A DNA stretch of 64,000 nt, from positions 108,153 through 172,152 of the forward strand of contig JALOAC010000002.1 in assembly GCA_023228985.1 (NCBI GenBank), written 5' to 3'. The stretch is from Thiopseudomonas sp. Its GTDB lineage: Bacteria > Pseudomonadota > Gammaproteobacteria > Pseudomonadales > Pseudomonadaceae. The notes beneath the pieces are model-generated. The model worked only from the letters and a program-made list of their open reading frames with translations. It did no database searches and had not been told where the DNA came from. Shown here piece after piece: positions 42,991 to 52,098 of this stretch (position 1 is the first letter of the stretch; the number at the start of each line of letters is the position of its first letter). Made by a program: the position numbers and the translations under genes.

Positions 42991-43234
42991 GCTGGTCGTA
43001 TTACCTATTAAGTTCTATCGCTATGCTATCAGCCCAATGATGGCAAGCCATTGTCGTTTTTACCCTAGTTGTTCAGCCTATGCACTGGAAGCCATTGAAA
43101 AACATGGTAGCTTACGAGGTGGATGGTTATCCGCACGTCGCATCAGCCGCTGTCATCCTTGGAATCCAGGTGGCTATGATCCAGTCCCACCTAGCCAATC
43201 AGAATTATCTTCAACCGTCGATATAGCCGAGTAA
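42983..43234 (+). CDS. yidD: Membrane protein insertion efficiency factor YidD
   Basis: The 83-residue protein has the three-Cys YidD core CRFYPSCSAYALEAIEKHGSLRGGWLSARRISRCHPWNPGGYDPVP. It assists YidC in membrane protein insertion and is bound to the inner face of the membrane by an amphipathic helix (LVVLPIKFYRYAISPMM). The start overlaps the end of rnpA, and yidC begins two bases after its stop. Both length and position are the family norm. Confidence 0.97.
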   Translation: MRKLVVLPIKFYRYAISPMMASHCRFYPSCSAYALEAIEKHGSLRGGWLSARRISRCHPWNPGGYDPVPPSQSELSSTVDIAE

Positions 43235-43236
43235 TT

Positions 43237-45000
43237 ATGGATATCCAACGTACGTTTTTAATAGTTGCACTAGCTATTGTTACCTATGCACTGGTTTTAC
43301 AGTGGAATCAAGATTATGGCCAAGTAACTGACAGCCAATCAGTAACTATTTCCAGTAGTGCGCAGCAACAACCAGCCATACAGGATTTTAACCCTGCAAA
43401 TAATGACGAAGATTTTAGTGTTCCAGCTGCTGTAGCTAATATAAGCCAAGAATCACAAAATACGTTTAACCAAGAAATTGCGCCAAGCAATACAGGACTT
43501 GTTTACGTAAAAACAGATGTACTTGAGCTCGCAGTAGATCCTGTTGGCGGCGATATTGTTGAACTCAAGCTGAGCCAATATCCAAGACAAGCAAAAAATC
43601 CTGATATTCCTTTGCAACTATTCGAAAACAGCAGCGAGCGCGTTTACATCGCTCAGTCTGGTTTAATGGGTAAAAACGGTCCTGATGCATCGGGTGAACG
43701 CCCACGCTACACCACCGATAAACAGCATTATCAGTTGACGGAAGGTGAAGACAGCCTAAATGTAGACTTTGCCTTCAGTAAAGATGGGGTTAATTACACC
43801 AAACGCCTTACCTTCCACCGCGGGTATAACCAGAGCTGTACAGAACGCCAAATTGAGCAACGCAAAAAAGAGTGCATGAACGAACTTGGTTACCAGATTG
43901 GCGTTACCTATCTGGTTGATAACCAAAGTAGTGAAATCTGGCAAGGATCTTTATTGGCACGTATTAAGCGTGATGGCCAAGGCGATCCTTCTTCAACCAC
44001 TGCTACCAATACAGCAACCTACTTGGGTGCTGCCGTTTGGACGCCTGAAGAACCCTATAAGAAATTAAAAATGGGTACGATGGATGACAAAGAATTTAAA
44101 GAAAAAGTTGAAGGTGGTTGGGTTGCATGGCTGCAGCATTATTTTGTTGCCGCTTGGGTACCTGATAGCACCACAACCAATACATTATTTTCGCAAAGAC
44201 GCGTAGAGCCTTCTAAGTTTTATGTTATCGGTTATGCAAGCCCAGAAGTTCAGGTTGCGCCGGGCGAGCACTACCAATTTAAATCAACGCTTTATGCTGG
44301 TCCTAAAATTCAAAACCACTTGAAGAAGTTATCACCTGGATTAGAGCTTACCGTTGACTATGGTTTTCTATGGTTTATTGCCCAGCCTATTTTCTGGTTA
44401 CTAACCTTTATTCATAGTTTGTTAGGCAACTGGGGTTGGTCAATTATTTTGCTAACCGTAATTATTAAGCTTATTTTCTTCCCGTTATCTGCGGCCAGCT
44501 ATAAGTCTATGGCGCGTATGCGTGGACTAGCACCAAAGGTTCAAGCATTAAAAGATAGCAGCGGCGATGATAAGCAAAAACTGTCGCAAGGCATGATGGA
44601 GCTGTACAAAAAGGAAAAAGTTAATCCTTTGGGTGGTTGTTTGCCTATTTTAGTACAGATGCCAGTGTTCTTATCCCTGTACTGGGTATTGTTAGAAAGT
44701 GTTGAAATGCGCCAAGTTCCTTGGATGCTTTGGTTGACTGACCTTTCCAGTAAAGACCCTTACTTTATTCTGCCAATCATCATGGGTATCAGCATGTTTG
44801 TGCAGCAAAAACTTAACCCTGCACCCCCGGATCCGATGCAGGCTAAGGTGATGAAGATGCTGCCTATTATCTTTACCTTCTTCTTCTTATGGTTCCCAGC
44901 AGGTTTGGTATTGTATTGGGTGGTTAACAACATCCTCTCGATTGCCCAGCAGTGGTATATTACTCGTAAGGTTGAACGGGCCATGGCAGCCAAAGCTTAA
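43237..45000 (+). CDS. yidC: Membrane protein insertase YidC
   Basis: YidC inserts membrane proteins, alone or with SecYEG. The 587-residue gammaproteobacterial type has an N-terminal anchor helix (FLIVALAIVTYALVLQW), a Ser/Gln-rich linker, and a large periplasmic beta-sandwich to about residue 365. The conserved five-helix insertase core follows (FLWFIAQPIFWLLTFIHSLLGNWGWSIILLTVIIKLIFFPLS), containing the cytoplasmic KVNPLGGCLPILVQMPVF and a C-terminal FPAGLVLYWVVNNILSIAQQW. It ends in a short basic tail. It is followed by a terminator 15 bases after the stop. Confidence 0.97.
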   Translation: MDIQRTFLIVALAIVTYALVLQWNQDYGQVTDSQSVTISSSAQQQPAIQDFNPANNDEDFSVPAAVANISQESQNTFNQEIAPSNTGLVYVKTDVLELAVDPVGGDIVELKLSQYPRQAKNPDIPLQLFENSSERVYIAQSGLMGKNGPDASGERPRYTTDKQHYQLTEGEDSLNVDFAFSKDGVNYTKRLTFHRGYNQSCTERQIEQRKKECMNELGYQIGVTYLVDNQSSEIWQGSLLARIKRDGQGDPSSTTATNTATYLGAAVWTPEEPYKKLKMGTMDDKEFKEKVEGGWVAWLQHYFVAAWVPDSTTTNTLFSQRRVEPSKFYVIGYASPEVQVAPGEHYQFKSTLYAGPKIQNHLKKLSPGLELTVDYGFLWFIAQPIFWLLTFIHSLLGNWGWSIILLTVIIKLIFFPLSAASYKSMARMRGLAPKVQALKDSSGDDKQKLSQGMMELYKKEKVNPLGGCLPILVQMPVFLSLYWVLLESVEMRQVPWMLWLTDLSSKDPYFILPIIMGISMFVQQKLNPAPPDPMQAKVMKMLPIIFTFFFLWFPAGLVLYWVVNNILSIAQQWYITRKVERAMAAKA

Positions 45001-45015
45001 TGGCTTAAGTTAAAA

Positions 45016-45046
45016 ACAAACCCCGTACTAGCGGGGTTTGTGCTTT
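45016..45046 (+). terminator. Rho-independent terminator between yidC and mnmE
   Basis: ACAAACCCCG and CGGGGTTTGT form a perfect 10-pair stem with a six-base loop, followed by GCTTTTT. It ends only about 10 bases before the mnmE start, so its downstream edge overlaps the mnmE ribosome binding region (GAGG at 45049-45052). Readthrough may be needed for mnmE expression. Confidence 0.8.
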
Positions 45047-45054
45047 TTGAGGTT

Positions 45055-46428
45055 ATGAAAGTGCAATATCCACAGGACACTATTGCTGCGATTGCCACTG
45101 CCCAAGGACGTGGAGGTGTAGGTATTGTTCGTGTGTCAGGTAAATTGGCAGCAGATATAGCCAAACATATTTTAGCCAATGAGCCTAAACCCCGTTATGC
45201 ACACTATGGTGAGTTTTATGGCGCTGACCAGCAGGCTCTAGATCAAGGCATAGCCCTATTTTTTAAAGGCCCACACTCTTTCACGGGTGAAGATATATTA
45301 GAGCTACAGGGTCATGGTGGACCGGTAATTCTAGATATGTTGCTGCAACGCTGTGTTGAGTTAGGCGCACGTTTAGCACGACCGGGTGAATTCAGCGAAC
45401 GTGCTTTTTTAAACGATAAATTGGACTTGGCACAAGCAGAAGCCATTGCCGATTTAATTGAAGCCAGCTCCGTTCAAGCTGCACGTAATGCTTTGCGTTC
45501 TTTACAGGGTGAGTTTTCTAAACAAGTACATCAACTCACTGAGCAATTGATAAGCCTGCGTATTTTCGTTGAGGCCGCCATAGACTTTCCCGAAGAAGAA
45601 ATCGATTTTCTTGCCGATGGACAGATTCTTAGCCTGCTTACTCAGGTGCGCGAATCACTAACCCAAGTTATCCACAAGGCTGGCCAAGGTGTTTTATTGC
45701 GCGATGGCATGAATGTGGTAATTGCCGGTCGCCCTAACGCAGGTAAATCGAGCTTGCTCAATGCCTTGGCAGGCTATGAAGCCGCTATCGTTACTGATAT
45801 TGCTGGCACTACCCGCGACACGCTCAAAGAACATATTCACATTGATGGTATGCCACTGCATATCACCGATACCGCAGGGCTTAGGCAAACTAGCGATCAA
45901 GTCGAACAAATTGGTGTCGAGCGAGCGGTCAAAGCGATTAATGCCGCTGATCGCATTTTACTGGTGGTGGATACAACCAGCCCAGAAGCCGCTGATCCTT
46001 TCAGTTTGTGGCCAGAGTTTTTACAGCACGTACCAGATATCAGTAAAGTGACTTTAATTCGTAATAAGGTTGATCTGTCGGGTGAACAATTGGCTGTGGA
46101 TAACTTTGCTGATGGACACTGCAGTATTAGTTTATCTGCACGGCAAGGGCAGGGGATTGAAGCGCTGCGTGAGCATTTAAAGCAGTGCATGGGCTATCAA
46201 CAAACAACCGAAAGCACCTTTAGCGCACGCCGTCGGCACTTGGATGCTTTACAGCAAGCACAGAATTTTTTAGAAAGCGGTTATCAGCAATTAACCCAAG
46301 CCAGTGCAAGTGAGTTGCTGGCTGAAGATCTACGCTTAGCACAACAGGCTTTAGGTGAAATAACTGGAGAATTTACTGCGGATGATTTGTTAGGAAGGAT
46401 TTTTTCTAGCTTTTGTATCGGTAAATAA
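45055..46428 (+). CDS. mnmE: tRNA modification GTPase MnmE
   Basis: MnmE with MnmG builds the cmnm5 group on wobble uridine 34 of several tRNAs. The ATG at 45055 gives 457 residues starting MKVQYPQDTIAAIATAQGRGG. A start 15 bases earlier is disfavoured. It has the N-terminal folate domain, a helical domain, and the G-domain with GRPNAGKSSLLNAL, DIAGTTRD, DTAGLRQT and RNKVDL. The invariant C-terminal CIGK holds the catalytic Cys. In Pseudomonas it is directly followed by mnmG. Here a lipoprotein gene is inserted between them. Confidence 0.97.
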   Translation: MKVQYPQDTIAAIATAQGRGGVGIVRVSGKLAADIAKHILANEPKPRYAHYGEFYGADQQALDQGIALFFKGPHSFTGEDILELQGHGGPVILDMLLQRCVELGARLARPGEFSERAFLNDKLDLAQAEAIADLIEASSVQAARNALRSLQGEFSKQVHQLTEQLISLRIFVEAAIDFPEEEIDFLADGQILSLLTQVRESLTQVIHKAGQGVLLRDGMNVVIAGRPNAGKSSLLNALAGYEAAIVTDIAGTTRDTLKEHIHIDGMPLHITDTAGLRQTSDQVEQIGVERAVKAINAADRILLVVDTTSPEAADPFSLWPEFLQHVPDISKVTLIRNKVDLSGEQLAVDNFADGHCSISLSARQGQGIEALREHLKQCMGYQQTTESTFSARRRHLDALQQAQNFLESGYQQLTQASASELLAEDLRLAQQALGEITGEFTADDLLGRIFSSFCIGK

Positions 46429-46484
46429 ATGCTTGAATTTCTCATAGAGCCTGTTTAGGCAAAAGCCGTATTGTGAAACAGTTG

Positions 46485-46508
46485 CGCAAAATTCTTCGCA
46501 AAATTTTT
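46485..46508. repeat. Two-copy 12-base tandem repeat after mnmE
   Basis: CGCAAAATTCTT is followed directly by CGCAAAATTTTT (one mismatch). It lies in the 186-base gap between mnmE and the lipoprotein gene, next to a small GCCTGTTTAGGC dyad at 46450-46460. Meaning unknown. It could be part of a promoter region. Confidence 0.6.
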
Positions 46509-46614
46509 ATTTGATAGGCCGACCATACAAATAATGCTATTTTAGCCAAAATAAATTACCTCTAGACACAGCATATTCTGTGACTATTTTATTTAATGAA
46601 AAATGGAGTTATCT

Positions 46615-47586
46615 ATGCTGTTCTCAAAAACAAAATATCTGGTTATTGCAGGTTTAGCTGTATTGCTAACTGCTTGTGGTGGATCTGAACTAGATAAAAA
46701 ATCAGCAAAAACCCTTTATCAAGAAGCTACGCAGCAGCTTTATGCTAAGGATGCACAATTTAATTTTAAAGCCGATGCGGTTGTTGACATTGGTATTGAG
46801 AATCCATTTCTTACCGATTTAAAAATTAAACTGTCCGGTGCAGTAAATAATAATACGCAGCGCTACGAGCTGGTACCAGAGGTTGAAGCGGCGATTTTTA
46901 ACTTTAAGTTACCTATTCTAGTGGATGCGAAGAAAAAAGAGCTGTTGCTTAATCCAACCAATATCATCGATACAGCGCTGATGTTTGCGCCACAGGCCAA
47001 TTCTGAGCTGCAGCAATATAAAAATAAATTTGTCCGCTTTAGTACGAATAATTTTGAAATTGATGAAGAAGATATGGCTAAGGTAATTACTGTTGTTTCT
47101 GAAACAGTAGAAATGGGCTACGGCGCCATGAATGAATTTGCTAAAATTATTCCTGAGACCAGCATCAAGAAAATTGAGCTCAATGAAAAAGCTAAGCAGC
47201 TCAATGCTAAAGCGGTCTTAAAAGTAAGATTGGATGAGCAGCAAAGCAAAGAGTTGCAGCAACATATCAATACGTACCTGTATAACCAAGTAGCCGAAAA
47301 CGAAAAACTGCCTGAAGAGTTTAAAGAAGGTTTTTTACAAGGCTTGCTCGAAGCGGATAGTGATACGGGTTACGAAAGCTCAGAATCAGTGCTTTATTTG
47401 AACGACAAAGGGCAAATAATTCACGAAAGCGACGTGTTTAATTATGAAATTGAGGGTGAGAAAGTCAGCATTAGCATGACTATTGATTACTCAAACTATG
47501 GCAAAGCAAGCTTTACCATTAACCCGTCAGAAAATCAGATCATCGACTTTACTGAAGAAAAAATGCGTTCACTGCAACGCATGTAA
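46615..47586 (+). CDS. Lipoprotein of unknown function between mnmE and mnmG
   Basis: The ATG at 46615, with TGGAG six bases upstream, gives 323 residues. The lipoprotein signal ends LLTAC (Cys about 21). The mature part is acidic and rich in Lys, Glu and Asn, opens with SELDKKSAKTLYQEA, and then alternates strands and helices (FNFKADAVVDIGIENPF, IKLSGAVNNNTQRYELV, VSISMTIDYSNYG). That pattern suggests a curved beta-sheet lipid- or ligand-binding fold, but I recognise no family. It is AT-richer than its neighbours, has its own leader, and splits the usual mnmE-mnmG pair. An insertion in this lineage is likely. Confidence 0.75.
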   Translation: MLFSKTKYLVIAGLAVLLTACGGSELDKKSAKTLYQEATQQLYAKDAQFNFKADAVVDIGIENPFLTDLKIKLSGAVNNNTQRYELVPEVEAAIFNFKLPILVDAKKKELLLNPTNIIDTALMFAPQANSELQQYKNKFVRFSTNNFEIDEEDMAKVITVVSETVEMGYGAMNEFAKIIPETSIKKIELNEKAKQLNAKAVLKVRLDEQQSKELQQHINTYLYNQVAENEKLPEEFKEGFLQGLLEADSDTGYESSESVLYLNDKGQIIHESDVFNYEIEGEKVSISMTIDYSNYGKASFTINPSENQIIDFTEEKMRSLQRM

Positions 47587-47593
47587 GCGCCTA

Positions 47594-47635
47594 AAGCTCT
47601 GGAAATCAGCCTTTAAACAGCGATTTTCAGAGCTT
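47594..47635 (+). terminator. Long hairpin after the lipoprotein gene
   Basis: AAGCTCTGGAAATC pairs with GATTTTCAGAGCTT over 14 positions with a single G-U pair and a 14-base loop. It starts 7 bases after the stop. No T run follows, so it may stabilise the message or be a factor-assisted terminator. A TATACT -10-like element at 47673-47678 and a GC-rich discriminator follow, probably the mnmG promoter. Confidence 0.55.
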
Positions 47636-47756
47636 ACCTTGCTATGACCTTCTCTAAAGCTGCGTAATTTTTTATACTAGCGCGTCTTTTCTCTGCAGAC
47701 TGAACTTGGTTTAGCCTGCTTTCTGCTGTAGTTTAAGCTGCTTTTCGGGGTCTATT

Positions 47757-49652
47757 GTGGATTATCCTTCTCGTTTTGATGTCATTGTCATTGGTGGTGG
47801 CCATGCTGGTACTGAGGCGGCTTTAGCTGCGGCACGCATGGGCGTCAAAACATTATTACTGTCACACAATATCGAAACCCTAGGGCAAATGAGCTGTAAT
47901 CCAGCGATTGGCGGTATTGGTAAAAGCCATTTGGTGAAAGAAATTGATGCCCTTGGTGGCGCGATGGCCACGGCTACGGACTATGCAGGGATTCAGTTTC
48001 GTGTGCTCAATAGCCGTAAAGGCCCAGCCGTACGCGCGACACGAGCGCAAGCTGACCGAATTCTTTATAAAGCAGCCATACGCAAAACTTTAGAAAACCA
48101 GCCTAATCTGTGGTTATTCCAACAAGCAGTTGATGATCTCATTATTGAGCAAGATGCTGTGCGTGGCGTGGTTACACAGATGGGTTTACGCTTTTTTGCC
48201 GATAACGTAGTGTTAACTAGCGGTACGTTTTTGGGTGGCACCATCCACATAGGAATGGAAAATTACTCTGGTGGTCGCGCCGGTGATCCGCCAGCCAATA
48301 CTTTAGCTAAACGCTTGCGTGAATTGCCGTTTAGAGTGGCGCGGTTAAAGACCGGTACGCCACCACGAATAGATAGTCGTTCCGTTGATTTCTCTAAGTT
48401 AATTGAACAGCCCGGTGATACCCCTTTACCGGTGATGTCCTATTTGGGCAAAGTAGAACAACATCCACGGCAAATCAGTTGCTGGATTACCCATACCAAC
48501 ACTAAAACCCATGACATCATTTCTAGCAACCTTGATCGCTCGCCCATGTATGCCGGCGTGATTGAAGGGGTGGGTCCGCGTTATTGTCCTTCAATCGAAG
48601 ATAAAATTACCCGTTTTGCAGACAAAGACAGCCATCAGGTGTTTTTAGAGCCTGAAGGCTTAGAAACCAATGAGCTGTACCCCAATGGCATTTCTACCTC
48701 GTTACCCTTTGATGTGCAGCTAGACTTAGTCCGCTCCATGCAAGGCTTGGAAAATGCTTATATTATGCGTCCAGGCTATGCCATCGAATACGACTATTTT
48801 GATCCACGAGATCTGCACTACAGCTTAGAAACCAAGTGCGTTCAGGGTTTGTTTTTTGCTGGGCAAATCAACGGTACTACGGGCTATGAAGAAGCCGGCG
48901 TGCAAGGTTTGTTGGCGGGCAGTAACGCAGCGCTTCGCGCACAAGGCAAAGACAGTTGGCATCCAACCCGTGATGAAGCTTACTTGGGTGTGTTAATTGA
49001 TGACCTGCTAACCATGGGCACGCAAGAGCCATACCGCATGTTCACTTCACGCGCGGAATACCGTTTGATTTTGCGTGAAGACAATGCGGATATGCGCCTA
49101 ACTGAAAAAGGTCGAGAGCTTGGCTTGGTGGACGATGTGCGCTGGGCAGCGTTTGAAACTAAGCGTGAAGCTATCGCTCTAGAAGAGCAGCGGTTGCGTA
49201 CCACTTGGGTACGCCCAAATACGTCGGTGGGCGATGCACTAAGCAGCCATTTTAATATTCCATTGGCGCATGAATATAATCTGCTCAATTTATTAACCCG
49301 CCCTGAAGTTGATTACGCCGGCTTAAAATCAATCACAGGTGAAGGGGTTGAAGATGAGCAAGTTGCAGAACAGATAGAAATTCGTACTAAATATGCCGGT
49401 TATATCGCCCGACAACAGGACGATATTGCTAAGTTAAAAGCTAGCGAAAGCATCGCGATTCCAAAGGATTTGGATTTCACGAAAATCTCTGGCCTATCCA
49501 AAGAAATACAGCTGAAACTGACTGAAATCAAACCGGCTAACTTAGGTCAGGCATCGCGCATTCCGGGCGTGACCCCCGCAGCTATTTCGTTACTGATGGT
49601 GCAGCTAAAAAGACGCCAAGCCAGCCAAAATTTGGAGGCTAGTGATAAATGA
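47757..49652 (+). CDS. mnmG: tRNA uridine-5-carboxymethylaminomethyl modification enzyme MnmG (GidA)
   Basis: MnmG is the FAD-binding partner of MnmE. The 631-residue product uses a GTG start after CGGGG. It has the FAD loop VIGGGHAGTEAALAAARMG, the GidA signatures GPRYCPSIEDKI and GLFFAGQINGTTGYEEAG with the family's second Cys in TKCVQGLFF, and a long C-terminal helical region. The end overlaps the start of rsmG by four bases (ATGA). Together with rsmG, parA and parB it forms the conserved origin-proximal operon. Confidence 0.98.
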   Translation: MDYPSRFDVIVIGGGHAGTEAALAAARMGVKTLLLSHNIETLGQMSCNPAIGGIGKSHLVKEIDALGGAMATATDYAGIQFRVLNSRKGPAVRATRAQADRILYKAAIRKTLENQPNLWLFQQAVDDLIIEQDAVRGVVTQMGLRFFADNVVLTSGTFLGGTIHIGMENYSGGRAGDPPANTLAKRLRELPFRVARLKTGTPPRIDSRSVDFSKLIEQPGDTPLPVMSYLGKVEQHPRQISCWITHTNTKTHDIISSNLDRSPMYAGVIEGVGPRYCPSIEDKITRFADKDSHQVFLEPEGLETNELYPNGISTSLPFDVQLDLVRSMQGLENAYIMRPGYAIEYDYFDPRDLHYSLETKCVQGLFFAGQINGTTGYEEAGVQGLLAGSNAALRAQGKDSWHPTRDEAYLGVLIDDLLTMGTQEPYRMFTSRAEYRLILREDNADMRLTEKGRELGLVDDVRWAAFETKREAIALEEQRLRTTWVRPNTSVGDALSSHFNIPLAHEYNLLNLLTRPEVDYAGLKSITGEGVEDEQVAEQIEIRTKYAGYIARQQDDIAKLKASESIAIPKDLDFTKISGLSKEIQLKLTEIKPANLGQASRIPGVTPAAISLLMVQLKRRQASQNLEASDK

Positions 49653-50290
49653 GCATCACAGTTACGCAGCGCAAAGCATTGCTAGACGGTGCACAAAATC
49701 TGGGGTTTAACTTAACGGCTGCACAAATAGAGCAACTATTGGCTTACTTAGCTTTGCTGATCAAATGGAATAAAGCCTATAACCTAACTGCAGTAAGAAA
49801 CGCAGAAGAAATGGTATCTCGGCATTTGTTAGATAGCTTAAGCGTGTTGCCTTTTGTTGAGCAGACTGGCGTTACCTGGTTAGATGTGGGCAGTGGCGGG
49901 GGTATGCCCGGCATCATCTTGGCTATTATGCTGCCCAACAAGTTGTTTAGTCTGTTAGATTCTAACGGTAAAAAAACGCGTTTTTTAACCCAGGTAAAAT
50001 TAGAGCTTAAACTGGACAATGTACAGGTTATCCACAGCCGTATTGAAGAGTACAAAACAGAGCAACCTTATCATGGAGTTATTTCTCGCGCCTTTAGCTC
50101 CTTGGCAGATTTTACCAACAGGACAACGCATCTTGGCGATCAATCCACGCGCTGGCTGGCGATGAAGGGCGTACATCCAGATGACGAACTGCAGCAACTA
50201 GCGGCAGAATTTAAGCTGGATAGCTGCAATAAATTATTAGTACCGGGCTGTCAGGGACAACGACATCTTTTGCTCCTTTCACGTAATTAG
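49649..50290 (+). CDS. rsmG: 16S rRNA (guanine527-N7)-methyltransferase RsmG
   Basis: RsmG methylates G527 of 16S rRNA. Loss gives low-level streptomycin resistance in many bacteria. The 213-residue product has the SAM motif WLDVGSGGGMPGIILAI, the upstream KWNKAYNLTAVRN segment and a conserved R in SRAFSSLADF. It overlaps mnmG by four bases and is 15 bases from parA. Length and order match the mnmG-rsmG-parA-parB operon of the Pseudomonas origin. Confidence 0.97.
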   Translation: MSITVTQRKALLDGAQNLGFNLTAAQIEQLLAYLALLIKWNKAYNLTAVRNAEEMVSRHLLDSLSVLPFVEQTGVTWLDVGSGGGMPGIILAIMLPNKLFSLLDSNGKKTRFLTQVKLELKLDNVQVIHSRIEEYKTEQPYHGVISRAFSSLADFTNRTTHLGDQSTRWLAMKGVHPDDELQQLAAEFKLDSCNKLLVPGCQGQRHLLLLSRN

Positions 50291-50305
50291 AATAGAGGTA
50301 ATACC

Positions 50306-51097
50306 ATGGGCAAAGTTTTGGCGGTAGCCAACCAGAAAGGCGGGGTAGGTAAAACCACAACCTGTATCAACCTTGCCGCCTCGCTCGTGGCAACTAAACG
50401 TCATGTTCTGGTTATCGATTTAGACCCGCAGGGTAACGCGACTACGGGCAGCGGCATTGATAAACACGAGCTAGAATATTCAGTGCTTGATGTGCTGACG
50501 GGACAGGCAGATCTGGTTGATGTGATTCAGCTTTCAGAGCATGGCGGCTATCAGCTATTGCCTGCTAACCGAGATCTTACGGCGGCTGAAGTAGTGTTGT
50601 TGGAGCTGGAAAATCGTGAAAAAAGGCTTTTACATGCGCTGCAGCCCGTTCGTGATAACTACGATTACATCCTGATTGATTGCCCACCCTCCCTTAATAT
50701 GCTGACGGTTAATGCGTTAGTGGCTGCCGATGCAGTACTAATACCTATGCAGTGTGAATACTATGCACTGGAAGGGCTGACAGATTTAATTGGCAGTATC
50801 CAGCGCATTACCGCCAACCTCAACCCAAGTTTGGAAATAGAAGGTATTCTTAGGACAATGTATGATCCTAGATTAAGCCTGACTTTGGATGTATCCGAGC
50901 AGTTAAAGCAGCATTTCGGACAAAAATTGTTTGATACAGTTATTCCGCGAAATGTACGTTTAGCAGAATCACCCAGTTATGGTATGCCCGTGCTGGCGTA
51001 TGACAAACAATCAAAAGGGGCGTTGGCACATCTAGCGCTAGCAGGTGAGTTGGCCAGACGCCACCGCACCAAGCAGCGCACCGCAACCGCATTGTAA
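50306..51097 (+). CDS. parA: Chromosome partition ATPase ParA (Soj)
   Basis: ParA is a DNA-binding ATPase that moves ParB-parS complexes and so separates new origins. The 263-residue product starts MGKVLAVANQKGGVGKTT, with the deviant Walker A KGGVGKTT. Walker A' is VIDLDPQGNATTG and Walker B YILIDCPPSLNMLTVNAL. There is no long N-terminal DNA-binding domain, so this is the chromosomal type Ia-like short form. AGAGGTA lies upstream. The partner ParB begins 10 bases after its stop. Confidence 0.97.
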   Translation: MGKVLAVANQKGGVGKTTTCINLAASLVATKRHVLVIDLDPQGNATTGSGIDKHELEYSVLDVLTGQADLVDVIQLSEHGGYQLLPANRDLTAAEVVLLELENREKRLLHALQPVRDNYDYILIDCPPSLNMLTVNALVAADAVLIPMQCEYYALEGLTDLIGSIQRITANLNPSLEIEGILRTMYDPRLSLTLDVSEQLKQHFGQKLFDTVIPRNVRLAESPSYGMPVLAYDKQSKGALAHLALAGELARRHRTKQRTATAL

Positions 51098-51106
51098 GGA
51101 ATCAGT

Positions 51107-51967
51107 ATGGCAGTTAAAAAACGTGGCTTAGGTCGTGGACTTGATGCTTTATTAGGTGGTGCGAACGCAAGCAGCCAACATCATGAAGCTCAAGAAAATG
51201 AGCTGTTACACATAGCGATAGACGCTATCCAACCAGGCAAGTACCAGCCTCGTCGTGACATGGATCCAGCCGCACTAGAAGAGCTTTCAAGGTCGATTAA
51301 AGCGCAGGGCATTATGCAACCCATCGTAGTGCGCTCTGTTGGCAACAATAAATATGAAATAATCGCCGGAGAGAGACGTTGGCGCGCAGCACGGTTAGCC
51401 GAGCTTAAAACCGTACCCGCCATACTTAAACAAGTAGCTGATGACGCAGCGATCGCCATGGCGTTAATAGAAAATATTCAGCGTGAAGATCTCAATCCAG
51501 TTGAAGAAGCTATTGCCCTACAAAGATTGCAGCAAGAATATGAACTAACGCAGCAAGAAGTCGCTGATGCCGTAGGAAAATCACGCACCACAATAACCAA
51601 CTTACTCAGGCTGATTAATTTACCTGAAGAAGTGAAAATCTTGTTAGCGCATGGTGATATAGAAATGGGCCATGCGCGGGCATTGCTAGGTTTAGCAGAA
51701 CCTGAGATAGCGATAGCTGCACGACATGTTGTCGCAACTGGATTGAATGTGCGCCAAACAGAAGCCTATGTTCGCAGCCTACAAAAGCCTAAAGCAAAAC
51801 CAGCAACCGCTAAAGCAGATCCAGATATCCAACGCTTAGAAAAGAAGCTGGCAGAGCGCTTAGGTGCCAACGTGAAAATTAAACATACGGATAAAGGTAA
51901 GGGCCAATTAGTGATAAATTACGGCTCACTTGACGAGCTGCAGGGTGTTTTGGCGCATATTCAGTAG
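51107..51967 (+). CDS. parB: Chromosome partition protein ParB (Spo0J)
   Basis: ParB is a CTP-dependent clamp that loads at parS and spreads along DNA. The 286-residue product has the N-terminal CTP-binding fold with GERRWRAARLAE (C-box) after IVVRSVGNNKYEIIAG. ENIQREDLNPVEEA and the parS-reading helix-turn-helix QQEVADAVGKSRTTITNLLRL follow. It ends in a C-terminal dimer domain. Its cognate sites are the two perfect parS palindromes in recF at 3.8 and 4.5 kb of this window, now about 47 kb away on the other side of oriC. Confidence 0.97.
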   Translation: MAVKKRGLGRGLDALLGGANASSQHHEAQENELLHIAIDAIQPGKYQPRRDMDPAALEELSRSIKAQGIMQPIVVRSVGNNKYEIIAGERRWRAARLAELKTVPAILKQVADDAAIAMALIENIQREDLNPVEEAIALQRLQQEYELTQQEVADAVGKSRTTITNLLRLINLPEEVKILLAHGDIEMGHARALLGLAEPEIAIAARHVVATGLNVRQTEAYVRSLQKPKAKPATAKADPDIQRLEKKLAERLGANVKIKHTDKGKGQLVINYGSLDELQGVLAHIQ

Positions 51968-52006
51968 ATGTAAATCAAATATTATTATTATTAGCCTACA
52001 TTTGAG

Positions 52007-52035
52007 TTGATAGAAGCGACACAGACACCTATACT
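52007..52035 (+). promoter_or_regulatory. Promoter of the atp operon
   Basis: TTGATA (52007-52012), a 17-base spacer and TATACT (52030-52035) are each one base from consensus. It lies 64 bases before atpI in the 131-base parB-atpI gap and would drive the whole atpIBEFHAGDC message. Confidence 0.78.
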
Positions 52036-52057
52036 CTCAGCGCAATTTTGTAGTGAC

Positions 52058-52078
52058 GAATTGTAAACACAACAATTC
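52058..52078 (+). promoter_or_regulatory. Inverted repeat in the atp leader
   Basis: GAATTGT and ACAATTC are perfect 7-base arms around a 7-base loop, in the leader between the atp promoter and the atpI start. It may be an operator or a leader hairpin. No T run follows. Confidence 0.45.
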
Positions 52079-52098
52079 AGACCAAGGGCGATAAAACA

